Source: an uncultured Gemmiger sp. (lineage in GTDB: Bacteria > Bacillota > Clostridia > Oscillospirales > Ruminococcaceae). Taken from it: 64,000 nucleotides of DNA. The first letter of the stretch is position 1, and every line of letters starts with the position of its first letter. The notes below the pieces were generated by a model. It saw only the letters and a list, made by a program, of their open reading frames with translations, did no database searches and was not told the DNA's origin. Below, piece after piece: positions 1 through 8,380 of this stretch. Location: assembly GCA_944386225.1 (NCBI GenBank), contig CALXAH010000015.1, forward strand, positions 1-64,000, written 5' to 3'. Position numbers and translations under genes: made by a program.

Positions 1-2
1 GC

Positions 3-521
3 GACCCGGCAGACCCGGCCTTCCGGGAACTGTTCGCCCGCTGGTTTGAGTGGGGGGCCTTCTGCCCGGTCATGCGCCTGCACGGCGACCGGGAACCCCG
101 TCAGCCTCAGGTGGGCACCACCGGTGGCGCCGCCTGCCGGTCCGGCGCGGCCAACGAGGTGTGGAGCTACGGGGAAGAGATATACGCCATCTGCGTCAAA
201 TACCTGAACCTGCGGGAATCCCTGCGGGACTACACCCGTCAAGTCATGGCCGCCGCCCACGAGCAGGGCGACCCGGTCATGCGCACCCTGTTCTATGAAT
301 TTCCGGAAGATCCCACCTGCTGGCAGGTGGAGGACGAATATCTGTACGGCCTGGATTACCTGGTGGCCCCGGTGCTTAACGCCGGGCAGCGCACCCGCCG
401 GGTCTACCTGCCCGCCGGCGCCGACTGGACTCGCCTGGAAACCGGCGAAACTCAAAAAGGCGGCCGGTGGCTGGACGTGCCCTGCCCGCTGGACAGCATG
501 CCGGTATTTGTGCGAAGCTGA
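3..521 (+). CDS. Glycoside hydrolase family 31 enzyme, C-terminal part (cut by window edge)
   Basis: The frame is already open at the left edge, so only the last 172 residues are present. They begin in the GH31 barrel end: the segment around RWFEWGAFCPVMRLHG matches the conserved stretch that follows the catalytic acid in alpha-xylosidases and alpha-glucosidases. A beta-sandwich tail (YLYGLDYLVAPVLN, then RRVYLPAG and a final MPVFVRS) follows. The nucleophile and acid/base Asp lie outside the window, so substrate preference cannot be read; alpha-xylosidase-like is my best guess. It converges on the esterase gene, with a shared hairpin between them. The family assignment is firm and the specificity is not. 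Confidence 0.85.
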   Translation, partial: DPADPAFRELFARWFEWGAFCPVMRLHGDREPRQPQVGTTGGAACRSGAANEVWSYGEEIYAICVKYLNLRESLRDYTRQVMAAAHEQGDPVMRTLFYEFPEDPTCWQVEDEYLYGLDYLVAPVLNAGQRTRRVYLPAGADWTRLETGETQKGGRWLDVPCPLDSMPVFVRS

Positions 522-534
522 CAATCCGAAACAA

Positions 535-576
535 AACCGCAGGGCGGCATCCTTTCCCAGACGCCGCCCTGCGGTT
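535..576. terminator. Bidirectional intrinsic terminator
   Basis: A perfect 14-bp inverted repeat (AACCGCAGGGCGGC at 535-548 and its complement at 563-576) lies between two convergent genes, with T-rich sequence on the right arm. Confidence 0.8.
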
Positions 577-590
577 CTTCTGTATTGGGA

Positions 591-1415
591 TTAGTTGCCG
601 CCGTCCGGCGCCAGCCGCTTCAGCCAGGCCGCGGCCAGGTCAAACCAGCCGGCGCATTCCGGCTGAACGCCCGCGCCCTGGGCATTGACGGTAACTTCGT
701 TGGCCAGCGCAAGCCCGTGCGCCCCCACCGAGTAGAAATGCGCCTCCAGCGGCACGCCCGCCCGGCGCAGGGCCAGGCAGAACAGCAGGCTGTTCTCCGC
801 CGGTACGCCGGTGTCCGCGTTGGTGTGCCACAGGAAGGTGGGCGGCGTCTGGCCGGTAACCTGTTTTTCCAGCGAAACCCGGGCCCGCTTGTCCTCGTCC
901 GCATCGGGGCCCAGCAGATTCTCAAAGGAACCCATATGGGCGTAGGCCGGGTCGCTGGTGATGACCGGATAGCACAGGATCATGCCGTTCGGGCGGCAGC
1001 GGTCGGCGCTTACGCCGGAAGCCTGCGCCAGGAACGGCTGATGCCAGAACACCCCCAGGCTGGCCGCCAGGTGGCCGCCCGCCGAAAAGCCGCACACCAG
1101 GATCCGATCCGGATCCACGTGGTATTCCTCCGCGTGCTCCCGTACCCAGGCCACCGCCTGGGCCAGGGCACAGAGCGCGGTGGGGAACCGGGCCGGCGCG
1201 CAGGGATAGCGCAGCACACAGGCGTGCACACCCTGGGCACAGAACGCCAGGGCGATGGGTTCCGCCTCCCGGTCGCTGTTGAACTGGTAGGCGCCGCCGG
1301 GGCAGACAATCACCACCGGGCGGCGGCCGCTGTCCCGCAGCTCCGGCGAGGAATCCAGGAAATAGGTGTACAGCCGTGCCCCCTGGGTGGGCAGATCCAT
1401 CTGCATACAATTCAT
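591..1415 (-). CDS. Alpha/beta-hydrolase esterase (acetyl-xylan/feruloyl esterase-like)
   Basis: The 274-residue protein has the alpha/beta-hydrolase signature of the BD-FAE/pectin-acetylesterase-like carbohydrate esterases. The oxyanion strand motif is CPGGAY (38-43), the nucleophile elbow is GFSAGGH with Ser111, and Asp201 and His233 (in GAHGLA) are the likely remaining triad members. No signal peptide is visible, so it is probably cytoplasmic and removes acyl groups from imported oligosaccharides. Start ATG at 1415 is set by AAGGAGG eight bases upstream. Its neighbour is the convergent GH31 glycosidase, which fits a role in plant or host glycan deacylation. Exact substrate is inference. 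Confidence 0.8.
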   Translation of the reverse strand: MNCMQMDLPTQGARLYTYFLDSSPELRDSGRRPVVIVCPGGAYQFNSDREAEPIALAFCAQGVHACVLRYPCAPARFPTALCALAQAVAWVREHAEEYHVDPDRILVCGFSAGGHLAASLGVFWHQPFLAQASGVSADRCRPNGMILCYPVITSDPAYAHMGSFENLLGPDADEDKRARVSLEKQVTGQTPPTFLWHTNADTGVPAENSLLFCLALRRAGVPLEAHFYSVGAHGLALANEVTVNAQGAGVQPECAGWFDLAAAWLKRLAPDGGN

Positions 1416-1472
1416 ACAAATGCCTCCTTGCCCGCACAGGGCGGGCGGTTTTATAGATGAAACGCGTAGAAT

Positions 1473-1877
1473 CTACTCGTCCGGTACCTCAATTTCCAGT
1501 ACGTCATCCAGCGGGATCAGGGTGCCGTCCTCCAGCAGCACCCGGCGGGCGTCGGTATCGATCCGCCGCACCACGCCCTCCGCCGTCACATAGGCCCCGC
1601 CCGCTTTGCGCCCGTCCGGCACAAACCAGGTGAACCGGGCCGCCGCGCCGGGCTGACGGGCCAAAAGCCGCAGCTTGTGGTCCAGCATCGCCAGAACCTC
1701 CTCGCTGGGCTCTACCCGCCGGTCGGTGCGGCGGGCGGTTTCCCGGATGGCGTCGTCGTAACCGGCCAGGGCCGCAAAGGGGGAAAACTGCGCCGCCCGG
1801 TCCGCCATGGGCATCGGGGAATGGGTGGTGGACACATGGTGAGGAAGATCCAGAATATCGTCATACGGCCCGCTCAT
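1473..1877 (-). CDS. YolD-like protein
   Basis: The 134-residue protein carries the YolD-like hallmark near its N-terminus (MADRAAQFSPFAALAGYDDAI). It ends in a beta-rich stretch where a basic EDGTLIPLDDVLEIE segment resembles other YolD proteins. It overlaps the end of the Y-family polymerase gene by four bases (ATGA-type), so the two are translationally coupled. In Bacillota this pairing with UvrX/YqjW-type polymerases is common. The biochemical role of YolD is not settled; an accessory role in translesion synthesis is inferred from linkage only. Confidence 0.8.
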   Translation of the reverse strand: MSGPYDDILDLPHHVSTTHSPMPMADRAAQFSPFAALAGYDDAIRETARRTDRRVEPSEEVLAMLDHKLRLLARQPGAAARFTWFVPDGRKAGGAYVTAEGVVRRIDTDARRVLLEDGTLIPLDDVLEIEVPDE

Positions 1878-3382
1878 GCCTTGTGCCCTCCAATCTGCCC
1901 GTTCCGGTCCCGGGCGGTGGCGCCCTCCTCCAGATCCATTCCCTTGAGGATGGCGTTCTTGCCGAATTTTTTCTTGATGGCCAGCATAGCCTGCTGCATC
2001 CGCTTTTCCCGCTCCCGTTCCGCCTTTTCCTGCTCCTGCTGCGCCTGCCGGGCCGCGTAATCGGTGAACAGATCCAGCTGTTCGGCCTGAGGCCCGCGGG
2101 CGGCGGCCTCGGATTCGGCAATCACATGGTTGGCGGTCACGTTCAGCCGCCGCACCAGCAGTGCCGGATCCACCGTCCGGTCAAACACCTCTGTGGCCGC
2201 CGCGGTGATCCGCCGGGCCGAGGAGGTGAACCCCTCCAGATTGCCGGTGCCGTGGGCGTGTTTGGGGATGGCCCGGCCGTAGTGGTCGTTGACCACCGGG
2301 CCCCGGTACGCCTGGCGGCGGGCCGGATCGTTCAGATTTTCCCGGTCATAGCCCACCGTTACTACAATCTGATCGGTCACCAGCCCCTTTTCCACCAGAT
2401 TCAGCGCCAGCTGGTCGGCCATCTCCCGCAGCACCAGACGGGCCTTGCCGGACTCGTACGGGCCGTGCAGCACCTGGCCGGAACCCAGACTGCTGTCGGT
2501 GGGGCGGTAGGCTTTCACCGCCGCCACGGTGCAGGGCTCCCAGCCCCAGGCGTGGTCGATCAGCAGTTCCGCATTCTTGCCGAACAGCGCGTAGAGCAGA
2601 TCCTCGTTGTGCACCGAACACCGGGCGATGTCCCCCATGGTGAACATCCCGTATTCTTCCAGTTTCTTGGCGTAGCCCGGCCCCACCCGCCAGAAATCGG
2701 TCAGGGGACGGTGGCTCCACAGGTTTTCCCGGAAACCGCGCTCGTCCAGTTCGGCAATCCGCACCCCGTTTTCATCGGCGGGGATGCGCTTGGCCGTGAT
2801 GTCCATGGCCACCTTGCAGAGAAACAGGTTGGTGCCGATCCCGGCTGTGGCGGTGATGCCGGTGGTGGTGAGCACGTCCAGCAGGATGGTTTTGGCCAGC
2901 TCCCGGGGCGGCAGCCCGTAGGTGTCCAGATAGTCGGTCACATCCAAAAAAACTTCGTCGATGGAATAGACGATGATGTCCTCCGGGGCTATGTATTTCA
3001 GATACAGGTTATAGATGCGGGTGCTGTATTCCATGTAGTAGGCCATCCGGGGCGGGGCTACGATGTAGTCCACCGCCAGTTCCGGATGGGCGGTCAGTTC
3101 CCGGGCAGAGCAGGAGCTGCCGGTCAGCCGGTGCCCCGGGGCGGCCCGGCGGCGTGCCTCGTTTACCGCCGCCACCCGCTGCACCACCTCAAACAGCCGT
3201 GCCCGGCCGGAGATGCCGCAGGATTTCAGCGTGGGTGTCACCGCCAGACAGATGGTCTTTTCGGTGCGGCTTTTGTCCGCCACCACCAGATTGGTGTCCA
3301 TCGGATCCAGGCCCCGTTCCCGGCACTCCACCGAGGCGTAAAAGGATTTCAGATCAATCGCAATATAGCAGCGCGGCTTCAT
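1874..3382 (-). CDS. Y-family DNA polymerase (UmuC/UvrX/DinB type)
   Basis: The 502-residue translesion polymerase has the family's acidic residues: Asp10 in IAIDLKSFYAS and Asp142-Glu143 in the SIDE motif (YSIDEVFLD). A thumb/little-finger region follows. Residues 435-439 read QLDLF, which matches the beta-clamp binding consensus QLxLF, so the enzyme should be recruited to the sliding clamp. A highly charged Glu/Arg/Lys helix follows at about 450-475. Start ATG at 3382 has AAAGGAGG upstream. It is cotranscribed with the YolD-like gene. An extended -10 promoter lies just upstream; no clear LexA box was seen, so SOS control cannot be claimed. Confidence 0.92.
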   Translation of the reverse strand: MKPRCYIAIDLKSFYASVECRERGLDPMDTNLVVADKSRTEKTICLAVTPTLKSCGISGRARLFEVVQRVAAVNEARRRAAPGHRLTGSSCSARELTAHPELAVDYIVAPPRMAYYMEYSTRIYNLYLKYIAPEDIIVYSIDEVFLDVTDYLDTYGLPPRELAKTILLDVLTTTGITATAGIGTNLFLCKVAMDITAKRIPADENGVRIAELDERGFRENLWSHRPLTDFWRVGPGYAKKLEEYGMFTMGDIARCSVHNEDLLYALFGKNAELLIDHAWGWEPCTVAAVKAYRPTDSSLGSGQVLHGPYESGKARLVLREMADQLALNLVEKGLVTDQIVVTVGYDRENLNDPARRQAYRGPVVNDHYGRAIPKHAHGTGNLEGFTSSARRITAAATEVFDRTVDPALLVRRLNVTANHVIAESEAAARGPQAEQLDLFTDYAARQAQQEQEKAEREREKRMQQAMLAIKKKFGKNAILKGMDLEEGATARDRNGQIGGHKA

Positions 3383-3418
3383 GCCCGGGCCTCCTTTCCC
3401 AACCGGATGGATACCTCC

Positions 3419-3428
3419 ATTATACCAT
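3419..3428 (-). promoter_or_regulatory. Extended -10 promoter for the polymerase-YolD operon
   Basis: On the minus strand the sequence reads TATGGTATAATGG, an exact TATAAT with a TGn extension, about 40 bases before the start codon. No good -35 hexamer is visible at the usual distance. Confidence 0.6.
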
Positions 3429-3473
3429 AAAGCCGCCCGGTTTGCGCGCTGCTTTTTCGGAAAAGAATGCCAA

Positions 3474-3516
3474 AACCGCGGCGGGCGAACGCTGTTCTGC
3501 GTTCACCCGCCGCGGT
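3474..3516 (-). terminator. Terminator of the YesMN-type two-component operon
   Basis: An 18-bp stem (ACCGCGGCGGGCGAACGC at 3475-3492 pairing with 3499-3516, one mismatch) is followed on the minus strand by TTTTGG, just downstream of the response regulator stop. Confidence 0.75.
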
Positions 3517-3521
3517 CGGTA

Positions 3522-5033
3522 TCAGCTGTCCCGGGGTTCCCGGTGGTTTGTCTGCTGGTAACGGTTCGGCGTCTCGCCGAAACTTTTTTTGAAGGCGGTG
3601 GAAAAATAACTCACGCTGGAATAGCCCACCTCCTCGGCAATTTCGTAGATCTTTTTGTCGGTCTTTTCCAGCAGTTCCATGGCCCGCTTCATCCGCAGGT
3701 TGTTCAGGCAGGTCACAAAGTTCATACCCGTTTCCCGCACGAACATCCGGCTGAAATGCTCCGGGCTGAAGGAGAGCATGGCGGCCACCGTGCTCAGCGA
3801 GATCTTTTCCGCGTAGTGGGCTTCCAGATAGTCCAGCGCCGTGCGCACCGGTTCGGAAAAGGCGGTGCGGCCGGACAGATGCTCCCGCAGCGGGGCAAAC
3901 ACCCGGTCCACCGCGTCGGCCATCTGGTCAAAGCCCTCCGCCTGATGGATCTCCCGCTCGGTCTGCTCGATCTGCCGGTCGGCTTCTTCGTCCTGCTCCA
4001 GGGTAAACCGCTGCAGGGTGGCCGCCAGATCCGCCGCCAGCTGTTTGACGGCGCTCAGATCGGTGGGGCGGTCCCGGCGCAGTTCCTCCAGCGCCCGATC
4101 CTTGACGGCCAGCGCCTCGGCGTAGTTCTGCTGCAGCAGTTCCCGGCTCAAAGCGGCCCGCAGGTTCTGCACATGGCGGGAGAGGGGATTGCCCGCCGCC
4201 TCCTGCCAGAGCAGCCGTTTTTCGGGCAGATAGAAATGCAGCCGGCAGCGGGCCTGCGCCGCGGCCAGCGCCTGCGGCAGCCGGGCCAGCCGGTAGCACA
4301 GATCGCTCAGCCCCACCACAAAGGGATGAAATTCGATGTTGCGCTGCCAGCCGTTCACCAGCTCCAGATAGATGGCCTCGTTCTGCAGGTTGCCCGCCAG
4401 CAGCAGATGTTCGTGGCCCAGCGGGGCTACCACCAGATTCTGCACGCCCGGAATCTCCGCGGCAAACCGCCGGGCCCAGGCCAGATCCGCGCCGTCCCGG
4501 CTCCAGACATCGGCGGCAAACAGCAGCCCGTCCTGCCAGGGGGCGCCCTGGCGGCGGGCCAGGCTTTCGGTCAGAGGCTCGTCCCGGTGCTCGCCGGAGG
4601 CCAGCCGCAGCAGAAACCGCTCGGCCCGGCGTATTTCTTCGCCCCGGCCGTCGTCTGCCCGGCGGCGGATGGCCGCGCCCGCCTTGTTCAGAATCTGGGC
4701 CAGATACTGTTCGTTGAGTTCGGTTTTCAGGATGTACTCCGCCGCGCCCTGCTTCAGCGCCCGGCGGGCGTAGTCAAAGTCCTCGTGGCTGGTCAGCACG
4801 ATCATGCAGGCGGGACGCAGCTCCTTCATTCGCCGCATCATCTCCAGCCCGTCCATGCCGGGCATCTTGATGTCGGTGACCACGATGTCCGGCTTTTCCC
4901 GCCGGTAAATCTCCAGCGCCTGCTGCCCGCCGGAGGCCGCGCCGCACACCGCAAAGCCTTCGATGCGATCCACGCGGTACTGCAGCCACTGACGGATGGG
5001 CGCTTCATCATCCACAACTAAAACTTTCAGCAT
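3522..5033 (-). CDS. AraC-type response regulator (YesN family)
   Basis: The 503-residue protein has an N-terminal receiver domain with acidic pocket Asp8/Asp9 and phospho-acceptor Asp54 (VTDIKMPGMDG), and a conserved Lys in YILKTEL. A long middle region of about 270 residues leads to a C-terminal AraC double helix-turn-helix (FSPEHFSRMFVRETG and YEIAEEVGYSSVSYFSTAFKK). It should be phosphorylated by the kinase encoded just upstream; the genes overlap by seven bases. YesN proteins usually activate a nearby carbohydrate transporter, but no sugar ABC system adjoins this pair, so its target is unknown. Confidence 0.93.
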   Translation of the reverse strand: MLKVLVVDDEAPIRQWLQYRVDRIEGFAVCGAASGGQQALEIYRREKPDIVVTDIKMPGMDGLEMMRRMKELRPACMIVLTSHEDFDYARRALKQGAAEYILKTELNEQYLAQILNKAGAAIRRRADDGRGEEIRRAERFLLRLASGEHRDEPLTESLARRQGAPWQDGLLFAADVWSRDGADLAWARRFAAEIPGVQNLVVAPLGHEHLLLAGNLQNEAIYLELVNGWQRNIEFHPFVVGLSDLCYRLARLPQALAAAQARCRLHFYLPEKRLLWQEAAGNPLSRHVQNLRAALSRELLQQNYAEALAVKDRALEELRRDRPTDLSAVKQLAADLAATLQRFTLEQDEEADRQIEQTEREIHQAEGFDQMADAVDRVFAPLREHLSGRTAFSEPVRTALDYLEAHYAEKISLSTVAAMLSFSPEHFSRMFVRETGMNFVTCLNNLRMKRAMELLEKTDKKIYEIAEEVGYSSVSYFSTAFKKSFGETPNRYQQTNHREPRDS

Positions 5034-6808
5034 GGTTCCTCTTTCTGCCGCGCGTCCTGTGCGGGAATGCGCAGCGTGATGCGGGTGCCCTGGCCGGGCT
5101 CGCTGTCAATCTGCAGCCCCCAGGGTTCCCCGTAATACAGGCGGATGCGCTCGTGCACATTGCGCACCCCCAGATGGGGCCGGCCGTCGTTGGTGGCGCT
5201 CTCCATCACCTCGCGGATGCGCTCGGCGCTCATGCCCGCCCCGTTGTCCTCTACCTGAATGCAGACAGCATCCCCCTGCAGCCGGGCCACTACCGTGATA
5301 ACGCCGCTGCCGGCGTCCATATCGATGCCGTGCATCAGGGAATTTTCCACCAGCGGCTGCACCAGCAGTTTGGGAATGCGGAAGTCGGCCACCTGCTCGT
5401 CCAGTTCGATCAGGGCGTCAAAACTGTCCCCGTAGCGGAACTTCTGCAGCTCCACGTACTGGCGCAGGGATTCCATCTGGCTGCGCACCGTGACCATCTC
5501 GTTGGGGGAGGACAGGCTGCTGCGCAGGATCTGGATAAAGGTGGTCAGCATCCGGCCGGCCTCTTCGTTGCGGTGCATATCCACCATGCACTGGATGGAA
5601 AACAGGGTGTTGTACATGAAGTGGGGGTTGATCTGGGCTTGCAGCCAGTTCAGCTCCATGTGCCGTTTCTGCTCCTCCTTGGTGCGCACGCTGGCGATCA
5701 GCTCCCGGATACGGGCCAGCATGCCGGTCATGCCCCGGCTCAGATCGTCCGCTTCGGTAAAGCCGCCGCTGGAAAAGGTGCGGTTCAGATCGCCCTGTTC
5801 CACCGCCTTTACGTCGTCCCGCAGCCGGCGGATGGGCCGGGCGATCTGGCCGGAAAAATGCCAGGCCAGCGCCGCGCCGCCCGCCATGGTGAGCAGCGCC
5901 ATCAGCACCACCACGCGGCGGATGCTCCCGATGGGCTCCAGCACATTGACCAGGGGAATCTCCTCAAACACGGTGAAATCGCTTTCCGGGTCATAGTACC
6001 GGGTAAACAGGGCAGCCCGCCCGGCGATGTCGGCGATGATGTAGTCGTTTTCACCGAACATCCGTTCCAGGTTGCTCATACTGAAATAGGAGAACCCGAT
6101 GATCTGTTCCAGATTGCTGGATACGATCCGGCCGTGGGGATCGGTAATGTAGATGTTGCTGTTCTCACTGATCACGTCGGAATAGGTGCGCCAGAGCTGA
6201 CGCTCATCCGCATTGACCATCAGGTAACCCAGTACCTCGCCGTCGTAATCGGTGATGGTGCGGGCGGCGGAGAAGGAGTTGATGCCCAGCGCCTTGTCCC
6301 GGTAGCTGGCCACGTCCACGATGTCGCCGCCGGCGTAGTAGATGTCCTTGTACCAGATCTTGATCTGGGGGTTCATGTAGTCGTAGTCCAGCGGCACCGG
6401 CACCGAGCAGTACCCGATCCCGTCCGCCGACAGGAACACCGTGTAGAACTCCAGATTCACCTGGTTGAAGGATACCTGCAGCTGGCGGGTGACCTGATCC
6501 ATGTAGCGGCAGAACTCGTCTGCGCTTTCCTCGTCCAGCGTCTGCACATACTCCCGGAACCGGGAATCGGTGCAGTACAGATCCGACAGGGTGTAGGCGT
6601 TGGCCTTGAACTGCCGGGCCCGCTCGGAGATCTGGCGCAGCACGTCGGTGCGGTTGGTGGCGATTTCCCGGATGAAACTTTTCTGGAAAAACCAGAATGC
6701 CCCCACGCTCAGCAGCAGGATAATGACCGTGTTCACGCACAGCAGGGTGATCATGGTGCGGGTGCGCACACTGCGTATCCGGCAGCGCAGTTCCTCTTTC
6801 TGCTTCAC
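5027..6808 (-). CDS. Sensor histidine kinase (YesM family)
   Basis: The 593-residue membrane kinase has a TM helix near residues 15-37, a roughly 270-residue extracellular sensing domain, a second TM near 300-320, a HAMP segment, then the His_kinase module with phospho-acceptor His in QINPHFMYNTL. The ATPase N box is VQPLVENSLMHG and the G box is EDNGAGM. I chose GTG at 6808 because AAAGGAGG lies eight bases upstream; the longer open frame to 6856 adds residues that do not look like a TM-kinase start and has no ribosome site. It pairs with the response regulator. The ligand is unknown. Confidence 0.92.
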   Translation of the reverse strand: MKQKEELRCRIRSVRTRTMITLLCVNTVIILLLSVGAFWFFQKSFIREIATNRTDVLRQISERARQFKANAYTLSDLYCTDSRFREYVQTLDEESADEFCRYMDQVTRQLQVSFNQVNLEFYTVFLSADGIGYCSVPVPLDYDYMNPQIKIWYKDIYYAGGDIVDVASYRDKALGINSFSAARTITDYDGEVLGYLMVNADERQLWRTYSDVISENSNIYITDPHGRIVSSNLEQIIGFSYFSMSNLERMFGENDYIIADIAGRAALFTRYYDPESDFTVFEEIPLVNVLEPIGSIRRVVVLMALLTMAGGAALAWHFSGQIARPIRRLRDDVKAVEQGDLNRTFSSGGFTEADDLSRGMTGMLARIRELIASVRTKEEQKRHMELNWLQAQINPHFMYNTLFSIQCMVDMHRNEEAGRMLTTFIQILRSSLSSPNEMVTVRSQMESLRQYVELQKFRYGDSFDALIELDEQVADFRIPKLLVQPLVENSLMHGIDMDAGSGVITVVARLQGDAVCIQVEDNGAGMSAERIREVMESATNDGRPHLGVRNVHERIRLYYGEPWGLQIDSEPGQGTRITLRIPAQDARQKEEPC

Positions 6809-6842
6809 GGCGGGGGCCTCCTTTCGTTCTGGAATCGCTACT

Positions 6843-6851
6843 ATTATACCA
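6843..6851 (-). promoter_or_regulatory. Extended -10 promoter for the two-component operon
   Basis: The minus strand reads TCTGGTATAAT about 35 bases before the GTG start, a perfect TATAAT with TGn extension. A TTGACG upstream is too close (9 bases) to serve as its -35. Confidence 0.55.
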
Positions 6852-6871
6852 GACACCCGTCAAAGCGGAAA

Positions 6872-6900
6872 GCGGGGCCGGGGCGCTGCCCCGGCCCCGC
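6872..6900 (-). terminator. GC-rich hairpin ending the sulfatase operon
   Basis: A perfect 13-bp stem (GCGGGGCCGGGGC, 6872-6884, with 6888-6900) and a 3-base loop lie directly after the sulfatase stop. On the minus strand it is followed by CTTTCCGCTTTG, a weak T tract. Confidence 0.6.
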
Positions 6901-6908
6901 ACCGCGGA

Positions 6909-8378
6909 TCAGTATTTGCCGATGCGCAGCGGCAGGGTATCCTCGGTCTGGATCAGCCGGTCCAGCAAGCGGCGCAGCAGCGCCTGTTTGACCTCGGCAT
7001 AGTCCGGATCATCCCAGTGGTTGACAAACTCGTCCGGGTCCTTCACCCGGTCGTACAGTTCGCCGAACCGCTCGCCCGCGTAGTAGGTAAGCTTGTATTC
7101 CCGGGTGGTGATGGTCTTGACCATCAGGCCCCAGTCGTAGCAGTTGAATTCGGTGAGGGCGCAGTCCCGCCCGGCGCCGGCGTCGCCCCGCAGGATGGGG
7201 GCCATGCTCATGCCCTGCACGCCGTTGGGTACCGCCACCCCGGCCAGATCCAGCAGGGTGGGCAGGATGTCCACATGCTCGGTGATCTGGGTATAGCGGG
7301 AACCCTTGGGCACCACGCCCGGCCACTTGACGATCATCGGGGCCTTGATCAGGCAGTCGTAGTGGAACGGCCCCTTGAACAGCAGGCCGTGATCCCCCAG
7401 CAGTTCGCCGTGGTCGTTGGTGAACAGCACCAGGGTGTCGTCCTCAAGACCCTTTTCCTTCAGCGCCGCCAGCACCCGGCCGATGTTCTCATCGATCAGG
7501 GTGATCATGCCGTAGTAGGCGGCCTTGACCTCGCCCCACTGGTGATCGGTCAGCCGGCGGTAGTCGTATTTTTCGTTGCTGCATCCGTGCCCGGTGCGGT
7601 GACGGCGGAAATGGGGCGGCTTGTCCTCCAGTTCGCCCTCCTGCCGTACCGGCAGCGCCAGCGTGTCCGGGTTGTACATGGTGGAGTAGGGGGCAGGCGG
7701 GTCAAAGGGATGGTGCGGGTCCACAAAGCTGCACAGGGCAAAGAAGGGCCGCTCTCCGTCCGATTCCTGAATCAGATCAATCATCCGGTCGGCAATCCAG
7801 GCGGACTGATGATACTGGGGATTGATCTCGCTGGGATACACCTGCGGCGGGCCGCTCAGATCCTTGTCGGCGGCGCTGGCCCGGTCCTCCTTGGCCTTGC
7901 GCTCGCCCTGCATCTTCACAACCTCATAGTCCCGGGGGCTTTTCTCTTTCAGCCATTCTAGGTACTCGCCGGTCTTGCAGTCGCAGGTGGTGTGGATCAC
8001 CTCAAAGCCGTAGTTATCGGCGGGCCAGTCGTCCTCCTCGTTCACCTTGGGCATGAACTGGGTGGTGAAATGCATCTTGCCGATGGCGGCGGTGCGGTAG
8101 CCCGCGTCCCGCAGCACCTCCGGCAGGCAGATCTCCTCATCCCGCAGCGGGATGCCGTTGTCCCGGGTGCCGTGGTTGCGGGGATACCGCCCGGTCAGGA
8201 TGGAGCACCGGGAAGGCGAACACACCGGATTCTGCACAAAATGGTTGTCAAAGGTGGAACCGTTCAGCGCCAGCGAATCGATGTTCGGGGTGTGGATCTG
8301 GTTGTTGCCGTAGCAGCCCAGCGCGTCAAACCGCAGCTGGTCGGCCATGAACAGGATAATATTGGGTCGTTTTTTCAT
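6909..8378 (-). CDS. Cys-type sulfatase
   Basis: The 489-residue type I sulfatase opens with a metal-binding strand (NIILFMADQ, Asp13) and the formylglycine motif CSPSR with Cys53, followed by LTGRYPRNHG. A second metal site is in LFTNDHGELLGDHG. The conserved Cys must be converted to formylglycine; an anaerobe would use an anSME radical-SAM enzyme, which is not in this window. No signal peptide is seen, so it is cytoplasmic. I start at ATG 8378 (MKKRPN), three bases after the ATPase stop; an in-frame ATG at 8390 would add four residues. It is the last gene of the importer operon, suggesting that the transported compound is a sulfate ester. Confidence 0.92.
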   Translation of the reverse strand: MKKRPNIILFMADQLRFDALGCYGNNQIHTPNIDSLALNGSTFDNHFVQNPVCSPSRCSILTGRYPRNHGTRDNGIPLRDEEICLPEVLRDAGYRTAAIGKMHFTTQFMPKVNEEDDWPADNYGFEVIHTTCDCKTGEYLEWLKEKSPRDYEVVKMQGERKAKEDRASAADKDLSGPPQVYPSEINPQYHQSAWIADRMIDLIQESDGERPFFALCSFVDPHHPFDPPAPYSTMYNPDTLALPVRQEGELEDKPPHFRRHRTGHGCSNEKYDYRRLTDHQWGEVKAAYYGMITLIDENIGRVLAALKEKGLEDDTLVLFTNDHGELLGDHGLLFKGPFHYDCLIKAPMIVKWPGVVPKGSRYTQITEHVDILPTLLDLAGVAVPNGVQGMSMAPILRGDAGAGRDCALTEFNCYDWGLMVKTITTREYKLTYYAGERFGELYDRVKDPDEFVNHWDDPDYAEVKQALLRRLLDRLIQTEDTLPLRIGKY

Positions 8379-8380
8379 CG

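Noticed and set aside
3..521. Sulfoquinovosidase (YihQ-type) identity of the GH31 fragment.
   Set aside because: The residues that define sulfoquinovose binding lie outside the window; the visible part looks like ordinary alpha-xylosidase/glucosidase.
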